Below are positions 1 through 8,920 of a stretch of DNA of 64,000 nucleotides, piece after piece. The stretch's first letter is position 1, and the number at the start of each line of letters is the position of its first letter. The notes under the pieces were generated by a model. That model worked only from the letters and a program-made list of their open reading frames with translations. It did no database searches and was not told where the DNA came from. Where the stretch lies: the NCBI GenBank assembly GCA_040902225.1, contig JBBDXT010000004.1, positions 934,309 through 998,308 of the forward strand, given 5' to 3'. This stretch comes from Chloroflexota bacterium. Its GTDB lineage: Bacteria; Chloroflexota; Limnocylindria; QHBO01. The position numbers and the translations under genes are program-made.

Positions 1-479
1 AGCGCCTGAAAAGCATTGGCCTGCGGCAGCTGCTCCTCGCGGAGGAGGTCAGGGACGATCGCAGTGGAAGCCGGGTTGAAGAAGGCGTCTCCGAGGCCGA
101 CGAAGGAAATCAACGCGACCACGTGCCAGATCTCGATCAGGCCCGAGATGGACAGAACACCCAGCATGCCAATCGCCGCGGCCCGCACGCAATCGGCGCC
201 GATCATCATCCAGCGGCGGTCGTATCGGTCCGAGAAGACGCCGCCGAGCAGGACGAAGAGGATCAGCGGCAGCGTCCACGCGACGCCGACGAGCGAGAGC
301 GCGGTCGGCACGTTGCTGATCTCGTACACCTGCCAGGCCAGGGCCACGACGAAGAATCCGTCCCCCAGGAGGGACACGAGCGATCCGGCGGTGAGGAGCG
401 CGAAGTCACGCTCCTGCAGCGGCTCGAGGAGCCGGGTGCGCAGGATTCGGGCGCGCAGAAAGCGAGGGATCAGCGGCAT
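1..479 (-). CDS. MFS transporter, N-terminal part (runs off the left edge)
   Basis: Translating the minus strand from the ATG at 479 gives an open frame to the window edge. It has a short basic N-terminus, the stretch LQERDFALLTAGSLVSLLGD, several hydrophobic helices and the loop GGVFSDRYDRRWMM, which is the conserved loop between helices 2 and 3 of major facilitator transporters. The following helix contains FVGLGDAFFNPASTA, typical of the MFS_3/enterobactin-exporter-like drug and metabolite efflux branch. The substrate cannot be read from this part. Only about 160 residues are present; the C-terminal half lies outside the window. The tRNA-Val gene ends 24 bp upstream of the start, so the gene probably has its own promoter in or beyond the tRNA. 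Confidence 0.85.
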   Translation of the reverse strand, partial: MPLIPRFLRARILRTRLLEPLQERDFALLTAGSLVSLLGDGFFVVALAWQVYEISNVPTALSLVGVAWTLPLILFVLLGGVFSDRYDRRWMMIGADCVRAAAIGMLGVLSISGLIEIWHVVALISFVGLGDAFFNPASTAIVPDLLREEQLPQANAFQA

Positions 480-502
480 GGATCAGCCCAGGCGGGGAGC
501 AA

Positions 503-580
<78 letters not shown>

Positions 581-619
581 ACGCGGGGTTCGCCAGTATA
601 CCGATGGGCTCCCGAGCCC

Positions 620-877
620 TCAATCGGCGAGCCGAATGACCAGGCGGAGCAGCAGCCCCAGCACGAGCATCGCGATCAGCGGTGCCCAGTCGAGCCCGCC
701 GCTGGGCGGCACCACCCGTCGAATCGGGGCCAGGATCGGCTCGGTCGCCTGGTAGATGAAGGCGACCAGCCCGCCGCCACCACTCGGGGCGAGCCAGCTG
801 ACCACGACCCGGGCGATCACCAGCAGCATCAGGACGCTGATGAGGAGCTCAAAGAAGTTGAGGATAACGAGCGGCAT
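620..877 (-). CDS. yggT: YggT family membrane protein
   Basis: An 85-residue protein with two hydrophobic segments (about residues 5-27 and 64-82). Between them is the family signature AxxxxxEPILAPIRRVVPP, here YQATEPILAPIRRVVPPSGG. YggT proteins sit in the membrane and are implicated in envelope or osmotic homeostasis and, in some lineages, in divisome function. The gene is 27 bp downstream of yggS and is the last gene of the dcw transcript. In many bacteria sepF lies between yggS and yggT; it is absent here. Length and topology match the family. Confidence 0.9.
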   Translation of the reverse strand: MPLVILNFFELLISVLMLLVIARVVVSWLAPSGGGGLVAFIYQATEPILAPIRRVVPPSGGLDWAPLIAMLVLGLLLRLVIRLAD

Positions 878-904
878 CTCGACTTCGAGGATAGCAGTGC
901 GCGT

Positions 905-1639
905 TCAGGTGAGCCGGGGCCCAAAGATCGCCGTGCCGATCCGGACGAGGGTCGCTCCCTCGGCCACCGCCGCATCAGCGTCCGCGGTCATCCCCATCGA
1001 CAGCTCGGGGAGGGGGTGGCCGGCCAGCTGCTGCAGCTCGTCGCGCAGTCGTCGCAGCGTGGCGAAGACGCGCCGCGACTCCTCGGGCGGGACGCCGGCC
1101 GGCCCGATCGTCATCAACCCCGCCAACCTGACCGCGGTGAGATGGCCGATCGCGGCCGACAGCGCGCCCGGTCGCCGCACCGCCTCGTCGAACCAATCCA
1201 GCGCGAAGCCAGCCTTGCTCGTCTCCCCTGTCACGTTGACCTGAAGGAAGGCCATCGGGGCACGAGACTCCTCCGCGGCGATGCGGTCGAGGCGACCCAG
1301 CAGGTCAAGCGAATCGACCGAGTGGATGGCGGCGAATGCGCGCACCGCCGGCCGAGCCTTGTTGCCCTGAAGGCGGCCGACGAGGTGCCACTCGGCGTCG
1401 GGCGCCGCCGCCAGCTTGGGGATCGCCTCCTGGACCCGGTTCTCACCGAAGCGACTCAGTCCCGCGGCGGTCGCTTCGCGAATGACACCGATCGCGAATC
1501 CCTTCGTGACCGCCACCACCCGAACCGCGTCCGAGTCCCGCCCTGCCGCATCGGCCGCGGCGCGCAGTCGTGCGAGCAGCGCCTCGTGGCGGGAGCGGAT
1601 CAGCTCGACGCTGAGCGCCGGCTCGTCGATCGGCAGCAT
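905..1639 (-). CDS. yggS: YggS family pyridoxal-phosphate-binding protein
   Basis: PLP homeostasis protein with a fold-type III alanine racemase-like barrel. Lys46 in VVAVTKGF is the expected PLP Schiff-base lysine. Other landmarks are FGENRVQEA, WHLVGRLQGNKA and, near the C-terminus, LSMGMTADADAAVAEGATLVRIG, which lines the phosphate site. The frame is also open to an ATG at 1693, but those 18 extra codons would run through the GC-rich hairpin at 1667-1690 and extend beyond the usual family N-terminus. MLPIDEPALS at 1639 is therefore preferred (244 aa). It lies downstream of ftsZ as in many Gram-positive-type dcw clusters. Confidence 0.88.
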   Translation of the reverse strand: MLPIDEPALSVELIRSRHEALLARLRAAADAAGRDSDAVRVVAVTKGFAIGVIREATAAGLSRFGENRVQEAIPKLAAAPDAEWHLVGRLQGNKARPAVRAFAAIHSVDSLDLLGRLDRIAAEESRAPMAFLQVNVTGETSKAGFALDWFDEAVRRPGALSAAIGHLTAVRLAGLMTIGPAGVPPEESRRVFATLRRLRDELQQLAGHPLPELSMGMTADADAAVAEGATLVRIGTAIFGPRLT

Positions 1640-1666
1640 CGCGAACGGGTGTCGGGGGGATGCGAA

Positions 1667-1690
1667 CGCCCCGGCCGCTCGGCCGGGGCG
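1667..1690 (-). terminator. GC-rich hairpin after ftsZ (possible attenuator or terminator)
   Basis: A perfect 10-bp stem (1667-1676 with 1681-1690) with a 4-nt loop lies 19 bp downstream of the ftsZ stop codon. No run of T follows, so it is not a classical intrinsic terminator. It may slow transcription or protect the upstream mRNA end and so separate ftsZ from yggS-yggT expression. Confidence 0.5.
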
Positions 1691-1708
1691 CATCGGTCCA
1701 TGGGAGCG

Positions 1709-2968
1709 CTATTCGCTCTTGCGGCGCAGGAAAGAGGGGATGTCCAAATCGGTCTCGCCGTAGGTGGGGCGATCGAGCCCGCTCCCACGCACCGGGATCG
1801 GCTGCCGCTCGCTGGTGCGCGCGGTCGTCTCGGCTGGCCTCTCGCTGGCGGCGAAGGGCGATGCCTGGGGCATCTGGTCCTCAAGTGCCTGGCGCTCGGC
1901 GCGGTCGCGCTCGATCTCGGCCAGGATCTCGCGGCTCCGATCGTCGAGCGATGCCTCGATCCCAGTGGCGACCTCGCTCGCGGCAGTCACGGCCCGGCTC
2001 GCCGGTCGTGGCTTGCGCGTGGCGTCGAAGCCGGTGGCGATGACCGTGACCTTGACCTCGTCCCGCATCCGGTCGTCGATCACCGTGCCGAAGATGATGT
2101 TGGCCTCCGGATCGGCGGCCTCCTTGATCACCTCGGCCGCCTCGTTGACCTCGAACAGGCCGAGGTCGCTGCCGCCGGTCACGTTGAACAGGATCCCGCG
2201 CGCCCCGGTGATGTTGACCTCGAGGAGCGGGCTCATGACCGCGGCCCGAGCGGCCTCGACGGCGCGGTTGTCGCCGGTCCCGATGCCAATTCCCATCATG
2301 CTCGAGCCAGCGTCGCGCATGATCGTCTTGACGTCGGCGAAGTCAAGGTTGATGAGGCCCGGCACGGTGATCAGGTCGCTGATCCCCTGCACGCCCTGGC
2401 GCAGCACGTCGTCGACCACCCGGAAGGCGTCGAGGATGCTGGTCTTCTTGTCGACCACCTCCCGCAGCCGGTCGTTGGGGATAGTGATCAGCGTGTCGCA
2501 CTTGTCCTTGAGCAGCTCACTGTATTGCTCGGCGACGAGCTTGCGGCGGACCCCCTCGAAGCTGAATGGCTTGGTGATGACGCCAACGGTGAGGGAATCC
2601 AGGTCCTTGGCGATCTCGGCGATGACGTGCGCGGCGCCGGACCCGGTGCCACCGCCCATGCCGGCGGTGATGAAGATCATGTCGGCGTCCTTGAGGGCCT
2701 CGTAGATCTTCTCGCTGTCTTCCTCCGCGGCCCGCTGGCCGACCGCCGGGTCGGCGCCGGCGCCGAGGCCTCTGGTGATCTTGTCGCCGATCCGGATCTT
2801 GTGCGGCGCGTCGCTCTGCAGGAGGGCCTGGGCGTCCGTGTTCACCGCGATGAACTCGACCCCCATCATCTCGGCGCGGATCATGCGGTTGACGGCATTC
2901 GTCCCGCCGCCACCGACCCCGATGACCTTGATCAGTGCGAAGTGCTCGGCGTCGGAACGGAGCGGCAT
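1709..2968 (-). CDS. ftsZ: Cell division protein FtsZ
   Basis: Tubulin-like GTPase that forms the Z ring at midcell. The 419-residue protein has the N-terminal GTP-binding region with [16 protein letters not shown], the signature GGGTGSG at residues 105-111 and the T7-loop sequence [14 protein letters not shown] that completes the catalytic site of the next subunit. A variable, charged linker of roughly 80 residues follows. The protein ends in the conserved C-terminal peptide [13 protein letters not shown], which contacts FtsA and other partners. The start has a good ribosome binding site (AGGAGA, about 7 nt upstream). ftsA lies 198 bp upstream, and that gap carries two DnaA-box-like sequences. 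Confidence 0.98.
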   Translation of the reverse strand: MPLRSDAEHFALIKVIGVGGGGTNAVNRMIRAEMMGVEFIAVNTDAQALLQSDAPHKIRIGDKITRGLGAGADPAVGQRAAEEDSEKIYEALKDADMIFITAGMGGGTGSGAAHVIAEIAKDLDSLTVGVITKPFSFEGVRRKLVAEQYSELLKDKCDTLITIPNDRLREVVDKKTSILDAFRVVDDVLRQGVQGISDLITVPGLINLDFADVKTIMRDAGSSMMGIGIGTGDNRAVEAARAAVMSPLLEVNITGARGILFNVTGGSDLGLFEVNEAAEVIKEAADPEANIIFGTVIDDRMRDEVKVTVIATGFDATRKPRPASRAVTAASEVATGIEASLDDRSREILAEIERDRAERQALEDQMPQASPFAASERPAETTARTSERQPIPVRGSGLDRPTYGETDLDIPSFLRRKSE

Positions 2969-3071
2969 GGGGGGTTCTCCTGCACAAGGTGCTGGCTGCT
3001 TGGCTGGGCGAACCCGGAGCTCGCGCGGGTCTGACCGATTCTACCGACCCGGCGGAGGCGGCGTGGCCGAT

Positions 3072-3102
3072 TTATCCACATACGCCTGCCGAGTTGTCCA
3101 CA
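3072..3102. promoter_or_regulatory. Two DnaA-box-like sites in the ftsA-ftsZ gap
   Basis: TTATCCACA at 3072-3080 is an exact consensus DnaA box. TTGTCCACA at 3094-3102 differs by one base. Their starts are 22 bp apart, about two helical turns, and they have the same orientation. They lie about 105-135 bp upstream of the ftsZ start in a 198-bp intergenic region. They could couple ftsZ transcription to DnaA; this is inference from sequence only. Confidence 0.5.
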
Positions 3103-3166
3103 GGCCTCGAAATCACGGTGGAGCGATTGGCGGTTGCTCCACATCCGTTGCGTGGCCCGCGACCGA

Positions 3167-4405
3167 TCAGCCCGGGAAGAGGCCTCGGAGCCAGTCCACG
3201 AACCGCCCGACGCCGCCGCCGATGGGCGACCCGGTGGTGAAGCTGATCGGCTCGCTGCCGATGTGGTGCGCGCCCCACAGGAGCAGCCCGATCGAGGTGC
3301 TGAAGGCCGGGTTTGAGAGCTGGTCCATCAGCCCGCCCACGCCCTGCGGCGACGCCACCCGGACCGGCATCTGGAGCACCTCGCGGGCGAGCTCCGCGAC
3401 GCCGCCGAGACGCGCGCCGCCACCGGTCAGCACGACCCCCGCGGGGAGGGGGCCGGCGTGGCCCGAGCGCTTGATCTCCTCGCCGATGAGCGAATAGATC
3501 TCGCCCATGCGCGCCTCGATGATCTCGCACAGCTTCTTGCGCTGGATCGTCTGCCCGCCGCCCTCGCCGAGCACCGCCACGTTGAGCAGCTCCTCCGGCG
3601 CGATCTCGGCCAGGTTGGCGGAGCCGTGCTTGATCTTGATCTCCTCGGCCAGGTCGAGGCTGGTGCGCAGTCCGATGGCCACGTCGTTGGTGACATTGAT
3701 GGCCCCTACCGGCAGGACGGCGGAGTGGTAGACGGCGCCATCGGTGAAGATCGCCAGGTCGGTGGTGCCGCCGCCGATGTCGGCGACCATCACGCCCAGC
3801 TCCTTCTCCGTGTCGGTCAGGGTTGCCTCCGCGGCCGCCAGCGAGCTGATCACCAGCTCGTCGATCTGGACGCTGGCGTTGGCGATGCACTTGGACAGGT
3901 TCTGGACCGAGGTGGCTGCTCCGGCGACGATGTGCGTCTCGACCTCGAGGCGCACCGCGCTCATGCCGAGCGGGTCCTTGATCCCTTCCTGTCCGTCGAC
4001 GATGTAGCCGCGCGGGATGACGTGCAGGATCTCGCGGTTGGAGGGGACCTGGATGGCCTTGGCAGCCTCGGTCGCCCGCGCCACGTCCTCGCGGCTCACC
4101 TCGCGCTTGTGGCCGGAGACGGCCACCACGCCGCGGCTGTTCTGGCTGCTGATGTGGCTGCCGCCGACGGCCACGAAGGCCGAGCTGATCTTGTAGCCCG
4201 ACAGGCGCTCAGCCTTCTCCAGGCTGGCGGCGATCGAGTTCACGGTCTGGTCGATGTTGGCGACCATCCCCTTCTTCATCCCGGCCGAAGGGGCGATCCC
4301 ATAGCCGATGATGTTGACGTCGCCACCTCGGCTGACCTCGCCGATGAGGGTCGTCACCTTGGTCGTGCCGGCATCGATGCCGACCAGGACCGTCTCCCTG
4401 TCCAA
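3167..4405 (-). CDS. ftsA: Cell division protein FtsA
   Basis: Actin-like ATPase that anchors FtsZ to the membrane. The 412-residue sequence opens with VLVGIDAGTTKVTTLIGEV (phosphate 1 motif), carries the 1C subdomain after it, then VMVADIGGGTTDLAIF (phosphate 2) and GVVLTGGGARLGGV (adenosine motif). The C-terminus GRFVDWLRGLF can form the amphipathic membrane-targeting helix that defines FtsA. The gene lies between sbp (51 bp upstream) and ftsZ, the order usual in Firmicutes and Chloroflexota. ATG start. Confidence 0.97.
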   Translation of the reverse strand: MDRETVLVGIDAGTTKVTTLIGEVSRGGDVNIIGYGIAPSAGMKKGMVANIDQTVNSIAASLEKAERLSGYKISSAFVAVGGSHISSQNSRGVVAVSGHKREVSREDVARATEAAKAIQVPSNREILHVIPRGYIVDGQEGIKDPLGMSAVRLEVETHIVAGAATSVQNLSKCIANASVQIDELVISSLAAAEATLTDTEKELGVMVADIGGGTTDLAIFTDGAVYHSAVLPVGAINVTNDVAIGLRTSLDLAEEIKIKHGSANLAEIAPEELLNVAVLGEGGGQTIQRKKLCEIIEARMGEIYSLIGEEIKRSGHAGPLPAGVVLTGGGARLGGVAELAREVLQMPVRVASPQGVGGLMDQLSNPAFSTSIGLLLWGAHHIGSEPISFTTGSPIGGGVGRFVDWLRGLFPG

Positions 4406-4456
4406 GCTACCTCCCGTACGTCCCGTCGCGCTTCCGTGGCACGGGTGCGTCCGAGC

Positions 4457-4780
4457 CTACAGGAAGTGGCGGCGAATGAGTGCCACGTTTTGGAAGATGC
4501 GCAGCCCGAACGCGAACAGCGCGACCAGGTACAGGTCGATTCCCAGCCGGTCGCCGACGAAGGTGAGGGCCGCCGCCACGATGGTGTTCGTCACGAAGCC
4601 CGAGATGAAGACCCGGTTGTCGTAATGCGCGTCGAGCTCCGCCCTGATCGCGCCAAGGACCGAGTCGAGGCCGGCCAGGATGCCGACCGCGCTGTAGCGC
4701 GCCAGGTCCGGGCTGACGTTCACGTTGAGCGCCAGGCCGAGCGCCACGCCTAGGGCCAGGCCTCCGAGGGCAAGCCACAT
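4457..4780 (-). CDS. sbp: Small basic family protein (Sbp, DUF1290)
   Basis: A membrane protein of about 107 residues with an N-terminal helix (WLALGGLALGVALGLAL) and two further hydrophobic segments. It carries the family pattern ILAGLDSVLGAIRAELD, then FISGFVTNTIVAAALTFVGD, and ends FGLRIFQNVALIRRHF. Sbp genes are typical of the ftsQ-ftsA interval in Firmicutes, Actinobacteria and Chloroflexota; the molecular role is not established. The frame is also open to a GTG at 4807 (nine more codons). The ATG at 4780 begins directly with the first membrane helix, as in relatives, and has AGGA upstream, so it is preferred. Confidence 0.88.
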   Translation of the reverse strand: MWLALGGLALGVALGLALNVNVSPDLARYSAVGILAGLDSVLGAIRAELDAHYDNRVFISGFVTNTIVAAALTFVGDRLGIDLYLVALFAFGLRIFQNVALIRRHFL

Positions 4781-4834
4781 CAGAGATGCATCCTGCGTGC
4801 GCCGCACCGGCCGGTCTCGACCGAGCTGCGGATT

Positions 4835-5692
4835 TTACGGGCGCCAATATACCCTCCGTGGATCGCGAGCATCCACCCAGCCGACGGTCGCCTCCCCCTC
4901 GAAGGAGAAGAGGGTGCGCACCGCGCTGACCTGCGCCTCGACCCGCTCCTGGAGCGCTCCGGGCTGACCGGAATCGGAGTCGGGATAGAAGCCGAAATCA
5001 GCCTGCCAGCTGGGCTGATCCGACACGAGTAGGAAGCCGTCGTCGTCGGTCAGCCGCAGATCGAGGTCGGCCGCCGTCGACCCGAGCTCCGCCGGCTCCA
5101 CCTCGGACAGGCGCAGCGCCGCGGCGAGGGTGGAGGAATCAATTCGATCGCCGACGATCATGCGCCGGCTCGCGACGCGACTATCGTCGATGAGCGGCAG
5201 CGCGGCGAGGTCGGCAGGCAGTTCGCCATTCAGCGCCGCCTGGCCGATCAGGGTGCCGTCGGCGTCGCCGATCAGGCGGACGGAGCTCGTCTGCCAGACG
5301 AATGCCGCCACTTTTTCCACGATGCGAACGTTCACGGCGTCTGGGAGGACCGCCTCCACCGTTGCCCGGGAGATGGCCGGCAGCCGCTCGAGCTTCGCGG
5401 CCACGGCGGTCGCGTCGATCGTCAGCAGGGCCATCCCGTCGAGCGATGCCAGCGCGCGCTGCACCTGAGTGGCCGGGGTGTACCGCTCGCCGGCCCACGC
5501 GACCCTGGCGACGCGCAGCCATGGCCCGTTGATGAGAGCCAACAGTCCGCCGATGAGGACCGCGGTCAGCACTCCGGCGGCGATCCGGCCAGGAGCCGGC
5601 AGCGCGCCTCTCACACGCCTGCGGAGCGGCGGACCGGGGCGGCGCGCATGGGCCGACGGGCGCTTCCGAGACGTGGTCGAGCGACGCGTCAT
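4835..5692 (-). CDS. ftsQ: Cell division protein FtsQ/DivIB
   Basis: Bitopic divisome protein of 285 residues. A basic cytoplasmic N-terminus (about 38 residues rich in Arg) is followed by one membrane helix (IAAGVLTAVLIGGLLALI). Next comes a POTRA domain beginning LRVARVAWAGERYTPATQVQ and a beta domain ending in VGWVDARDPRRVYWRP. It links the FtsL/FtsI module to the Z ring. The start ATG overlaps the ddl stop by 4 bp (ATGA at 5692-5689), which supports translational coupling and this start over the longer open frame that reads through ddl. Sequence conservation in FtsQ is low; the assignment rests on topology, the POTRA motif and position. Confidence 0.88.
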   Translation of the reverse strand: MTRRSTTSRKRPSAHARRPGPPLRRRVRGALPAPGRIAAGVLTAVLIGGLLALINGPWLRVARVAWAGERYTPATQVQRALASLDGMALLTIDATAVAAKLERLPAISRATVEAVLPDAVNVRIVEKVAAFVWQTSSVRLIGDADGTLIGQAALNGELPADLAALPLIDDSRVASRRMIVGDRIDSSTLAAALRLSEVEPAELGSTAADLDLRLTDDDGFLLVSDQPSWQADFGFYPDSDSGQPGALQERVEAQVSAVRTLFSFEGEATVGWVDARDPRRVYWRP

Positions 5693-6840
5693 CGGTCCGC
5701 CGGCGGGTCGCCGTTGCCCGGCGTTCGCCCCTCCCGAGCGGATTCCAGCCCAAGCTCGATCAGCCGCTCGATGAGCTCCGCGAATGTGAGGCCCGCCAGC
5801 TCGGCCTGCTTCGGGTACATGCTGGTCGTCGTGAACCCCGGCAGCGTGTTCATCTCCGAGAGGTAGACCGCGCCCGGTGGCGCCAGGAAGTCGACGCGCG
5901 CCAGGCCGGCGCAGTCGACGGCGCGATACGCGGCCAGCGCGAGCTCCTTGACGCGCGCCGCCAGGTCGGGGTCGACCTGCGCCGCGGGCACCACGTCGGC
6001 CAGCCCGGGGACGTACTTGGCCTCGTAGTCGTACCACTCGTGGTGGCTGATCACCTCGCCCGGCTCGAACACGAGCGGGTCGTCATTGCCGAGCACTCCG
6101 CATTCGAGCTCCCGGGCGCCTGCGACATACGCCTCGACGATCACCTTGCTGTCGTACCGGAACGCCTCGTCGAGCGCGGCGGCAAGCTCGCCAGGGCCGT
6201 GGACCAGGGTCATCCCGACGCTGCTCCCCAGCCGGGCCGGCTTGACCACGGAACGTTCCCCGACTGCATCCGCGATGTCACGCAGGACTCGCTCGGGCGC
6301 GCTGCGCCATGCGGTGCGACGGAACCAGGCATAGCCGACCACCGGCAGGCCGTGGCCCCGCATCAGGTCCTTGAAGACGACCTTGTCCATCGCCACCGCA
6401 CTCGCCATCACCCCCGCGCCGGTGTACGGGATGCCGGCCATCTCGAGGAACCCCTGCAGGGTGCCGTCCTCGCCGAATGGCCCGTGCAGGGCAAGGAATG
6501 CGACATCGATCGCGTCGGCCAGCGAGCGCAGGACGGCGCGCGGCGCGAGCTCGGCGCGATCGTCGGCGACGGCGACCGGCAGGTCGGAGTGCGCGCGCAG
6601 CAGGCTCGTCTGCTGTGCCGGCGTCGCGGCTCCCAGCAGCTCAGCCAGCGGCTGCTCGCCCAGGAGCGGCGCCGGGCCGGCCGGCAGATGCCACCGCCCG
6701 TCGCGATCGATGTACACCAGGTACGGCTCGAACCGATCGCGATCGATGGCCCGCAGGATCGCGTCCGCCGAGCTGATGCTCACCTCGTGCTCGGCCGATT
6801 GGCCACCGGCGAAGATGCCGACCCTGAGACGTCCGCTCAC
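5689..6840 (-). CDS. ddl: D-alanine--D-alanine ligase
   Basis: ATP-grasp enzyme that makes the D-Ala-D-Ala dipeptide for UDP-MurNAc-pentapeptide. Its 383 residues include the N-terminal GIFAGGQSAEHEVSISSA signature and the family motif ALHGPFGEDGTLQG. The ATP-grasp core has VVKPARLGSSVGMT, and the C-terminal catalytic part reads ARVDFLAPPGAVYLSEMNTL and PGFTTTSMYPK, the metal- and D-Ala-binding end. It overlaps murB upstream and ftsQ downstream by 4 bp each, so the three are translationally coupled. Confidence 0.97.
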   Translation of the reverse strand: MSGRLRVGIFAGGQSAEHEVSISSADAILRAIDRDRFEPYLVYIDRDGRWHLPAGPAPLLGEQPLAELLGAATPAQQTSLLRAHSDLPVAVADDRAELAPRAVLRSLADAIDVAFLALHGPFGEDGTLQGFLEMAGIPYTGAGVMASAVAMDKVVFKDLMRGHGLPVVGYAWFRRTAWRSAPERVLRDIADAVGERSVVKPARLGSSVGMTLVHGPGELAAALDEAFRYDSKVIVEAYVAGARELECGVLGNDDPLVFEPGEVISHHEWYDYEAKYVPGLADVVPAAQVDPDLAARVKELALAAYRAVDCAGLARVDFLAPPGAVYLSEMNTLPGFTTTSMYPKQAELAGLTFAELIERLIELGLESAREGRTPGNGDPPADR

Positions 6841-7796
6841 CTTCCACCATCCCCGGCGCGGGCGGCTGCCCAGTCGCCGACGAACTCGATCTCATAGGCG
6901 AGGCCGATGCCGAAGCGCGCGCTGACCTCGGCGCGCACGCGATCGCCCAGGGCTCGGACATCGGCTGCGCGTCCACCGCGATCGGTCACGATGAAATTCG
7001 CGTGCAGCGTGCTCACGCTGGCGGTGCCCACGCGCAGGCCCTTCAGGCCTGCCGCGTCGATGAGGCGACCAGCGTGGTCACCCGCCGGGTTGCGAAAGAC
7101 GCTGCCGGCATTCTGGTCGGCGAGCGGCTGCGTCGCCACGCGCTGCGCCTGGTGGTCCGCCACTCGTCCCGCGATGGCATCCGGCGCGTCGTTGTCGAGG
7201 GCCAGCGTCGTGGCGACGACCACGGCTGGGCTGTGCTTGAAGCGAGATTCGCGATAGGCGAAGCCACACGCGTCCGCGTCGAGCGTACCGATGCTGCCGT
7301 CTGCCGGCTCCCAGGCCTCGACCGCCACGACCACGTCCCGCATCTCGCGACCATGCGCGCCGGCGTTGGCCCAGACCGCGCCGCCCAGCGTGCCAGGGAT
7401 GCTGGTGCCGAACTCCAGGCCGCCCAGGCCAGCGGCAATGCTGCGCCGGACGAGGAGCGCCATCGGCGTGCCTGCGTCGGCGTGCATCCGCTGCCCGTCG
7501 ATCGCCACGCTCCTGGCCCGGTTGCGGACGACGAGTCCGCGGATCCCCGTGTCGGCGACCACCAGGTCGCTGCCGTTACCGAGGACGAACCACGGAACCT
7601 GCGCGTCGCGCGCCAGCCGCAGCGCCGCCAGCAGCTCATCCCGGCTCTGCACCTCGACCAGCCGGTCGGCCGAGCCCCCCACGCGCAGCGTGGTGAGCGG
7701 GGCCATCGGCGCATCCGCGGCCAGGGCGATCCCGCGCTCGGCAGCCAGGTCGTCGAGGCGCTCGAGGTCGGCCGTGTTGATCGGCGCCACGACCAT
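6837..7796 (-). CDS. murB: UDP-N-acetylenolpyruvoylglucosamine reductase MurB
   Basis: FAD-dependent reductase that makes UDP-MurNAc. It has the N-terminal FAD domain ([15 protein letters not shown], then [12 protein letters not shown]) and the glycine-rich stretch [28 protein letters not shown] segment, where type II enzymes keep the active-site Arg, is followed by [20 protein letters not shown], which contains the catalytic Ser that protonates the substrate. The C-terminal YEIEFVGDW supplies the conserved Glu. The ATG at 7796 overlaps the murG stop (TGATG), which is tighter than the TTG one codon earlier. In most dcw clusters murC separates murG and murB; here it is missing. Confidence 0.96.
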   Translation of the reverse strand: MVVAPINTADLERLDDLAAERGIALAADAPMAPLTTLRVGGSADRLVEVQSRDELLAALRLARDAQVPWFVLGNGSDLVVADTGIRGLVVRNRARSVAIDGQRMHADAGTPMALLVRRSIAAGLGGLEFGTSIPGTLGGAVWANAGAHGREMRDVVVAVEAWEPADGSIGTLDADACGFAYRESRFKHSPAVVVATTLALDNDAPDAIAGRVADHQAQRVATQPLADQNAGSVFRNPAGDHAGRLIDAAGLKGLRVGTASVSTLHANFIVTDRGGRAADVRALGDRVRAEVSARFGIGLAYEIEFVGDWAAARAGDGGR

Positions 7797-8920
7797 CAAC
7801 CCGCCGTCCCGGTCAGTGACGGCAGCAGCCGTCCCTCCGCCATGGCCAGGAGCTCCTCGGCCAGGAGGCGCGCGGCGTCTGGCCGGGCCAGCGCCCTGGC
7901 GGCCTGCCCGATGCGAGCCCTCTGCTCGTCGTCAAGCAGGGCGGTGGCCTCGGCCACCAGTCGATCCCCGTCAAGCTCCGCGTCCGGCACCATGACCGCA
8001 GCGCCCTGGTTGGCAAGCCACGCCGCGTTCGCCTGCTGGTGGCCGGCCGCGTGGGGATATGGGACCAGGATCGAGGCGACCCCGACGGCTGCCAGCTCGG
8101 CGCAGGTCGACGAGCCGGCACGCCCCAGTACGAGGTCGCTGGCGACCAGCGCCTCAGCCATGCGATCGGTCAGGAAGGCCATCGGCTCGTACCGCTTGGC
8201 GAGGGCCTCGGGAAGTCGGTCCCGCATGGCGAGCGCAGCCGGCATCCCCGCGGTCCCGGCCAGGTGCAGGATCCTCCATTCAGGCAGCAACTGCTCCAGC
8301 GCCGCATCGAGGGCGGAGGTGATGCGGGCGACCGCCTGCGACCCCCCGAAGACGAGCAGCAGGCGCTCGTCCGGCGCCACCCCGAACGTCGAGCGTGCCA
8401 CGGCGCGGTCGATGCCGGCGAAGGAGCGAATGGGCGTCCCCGACACGAAGCTGCGGCCGGGAAACGAGTCGAGCGTGGGAGGGAAGGAGACCGCAACGCG
8501 GGTAGCCAGGCGGGCGACCGCCGCGGTCGCGCGGCCCGGGATCACGTTGCCCTCCCAGAGGAGGCTCGGAATGCGGCGAGCGCGCGCCGCGGAGACAAGG
8601 GGAAGCGCCAGGTAGCCGCCGGTCGTGAAGATCGCGGCCGGACGCAGCCGGCCGAGCAGCCGCCAGGCCTGAGGCACGGACGCAGCCAGGCGGAGCGGGT
8701 CGAGCACGAGATGCAGATCGGCACCCGAGCTGCGCAGCGACCGGACCACCAGCTGGTGGTAGGGCAGCTCGCCATTGGCGACCAGGGTGCGCTCGAGACC
8801 GCGCGCGCCGCCAATGTAGCTGACCTCAAGCTCGGGCTGCGCGTCGCGCAGTGCCCTTGCGACGGCCAGCGCGGGGTAGATGTGCCCGCCTGTCCCGCCG
8901 CCCGACACCGAACACCGCAT
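7796..8920 (-). CDS. murG: Undecaprenyl-PP-MurNAc-pentapeptide GlcNAc transferase MurG
   Basis: Peripheral membrane GT-B glycosyltransferase that converts lipid I to lipid II. The start at 8920 ([20 protein letters not shown]) places the diphosphate-binding GGGTGGH loop at the extreme N-terminus, as in relatives. Further landmarks are [47 protein letters not shown] and [14 protein letters not shown], which form the UDP-GlcNAc site. The length of 374 aa is normal. Because the ftsW frame stays open to 8826, the two genes overlap by 95 bp, far more than the 1-4 bp overlaps elsewhere in this cluster. Confidence 0.95.
   Translation of the reverse strand: MRCSVSGGGTGGHIYPALAVARALRDAQPELEVSYIGGARGLERTLVANGELPYHQLVVRSLRSSGADLHLVLDPLRLAASVPQAWRLLGRLRPAAIFTTGGYLALPLVSAARARRIPSLLWEGNVIPGRATAAVARLATRVAVSFPPTLDSFPGRSFVSGTPIRSFAGIDRAVARSTFGVAPDERLLLVFGGSQAVARITSALDAALEQLLPEWRILHLAGTAGMPAALAMRDRLPEALAKRYEPMAFLTDRMAEALVASDLVLGRAGSSTCAELAAVGVASILVPYPHAAGHQQANAAWLANQGAAVMVPDAELDGDRLVAEATALLDDEQRARIGQAARALARPDAARLLAEELLAMAEGRLLPSLTGTAG

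Noticed and set aside
1016-3034. A 672-codon plus-strand open frame
   Set aside because: Antisense to yggS and ftsZ; composition is Arg/Asp/Gly rich with no recognisable domain and no ribosome binding site.
3072-3102. DnaA boxes as a replication origin
   Set aside because: Only two good boxes, no AT-rich unwinding region, and no dnaA or dnaN nearby. Regulation of ftsZ is more likely.
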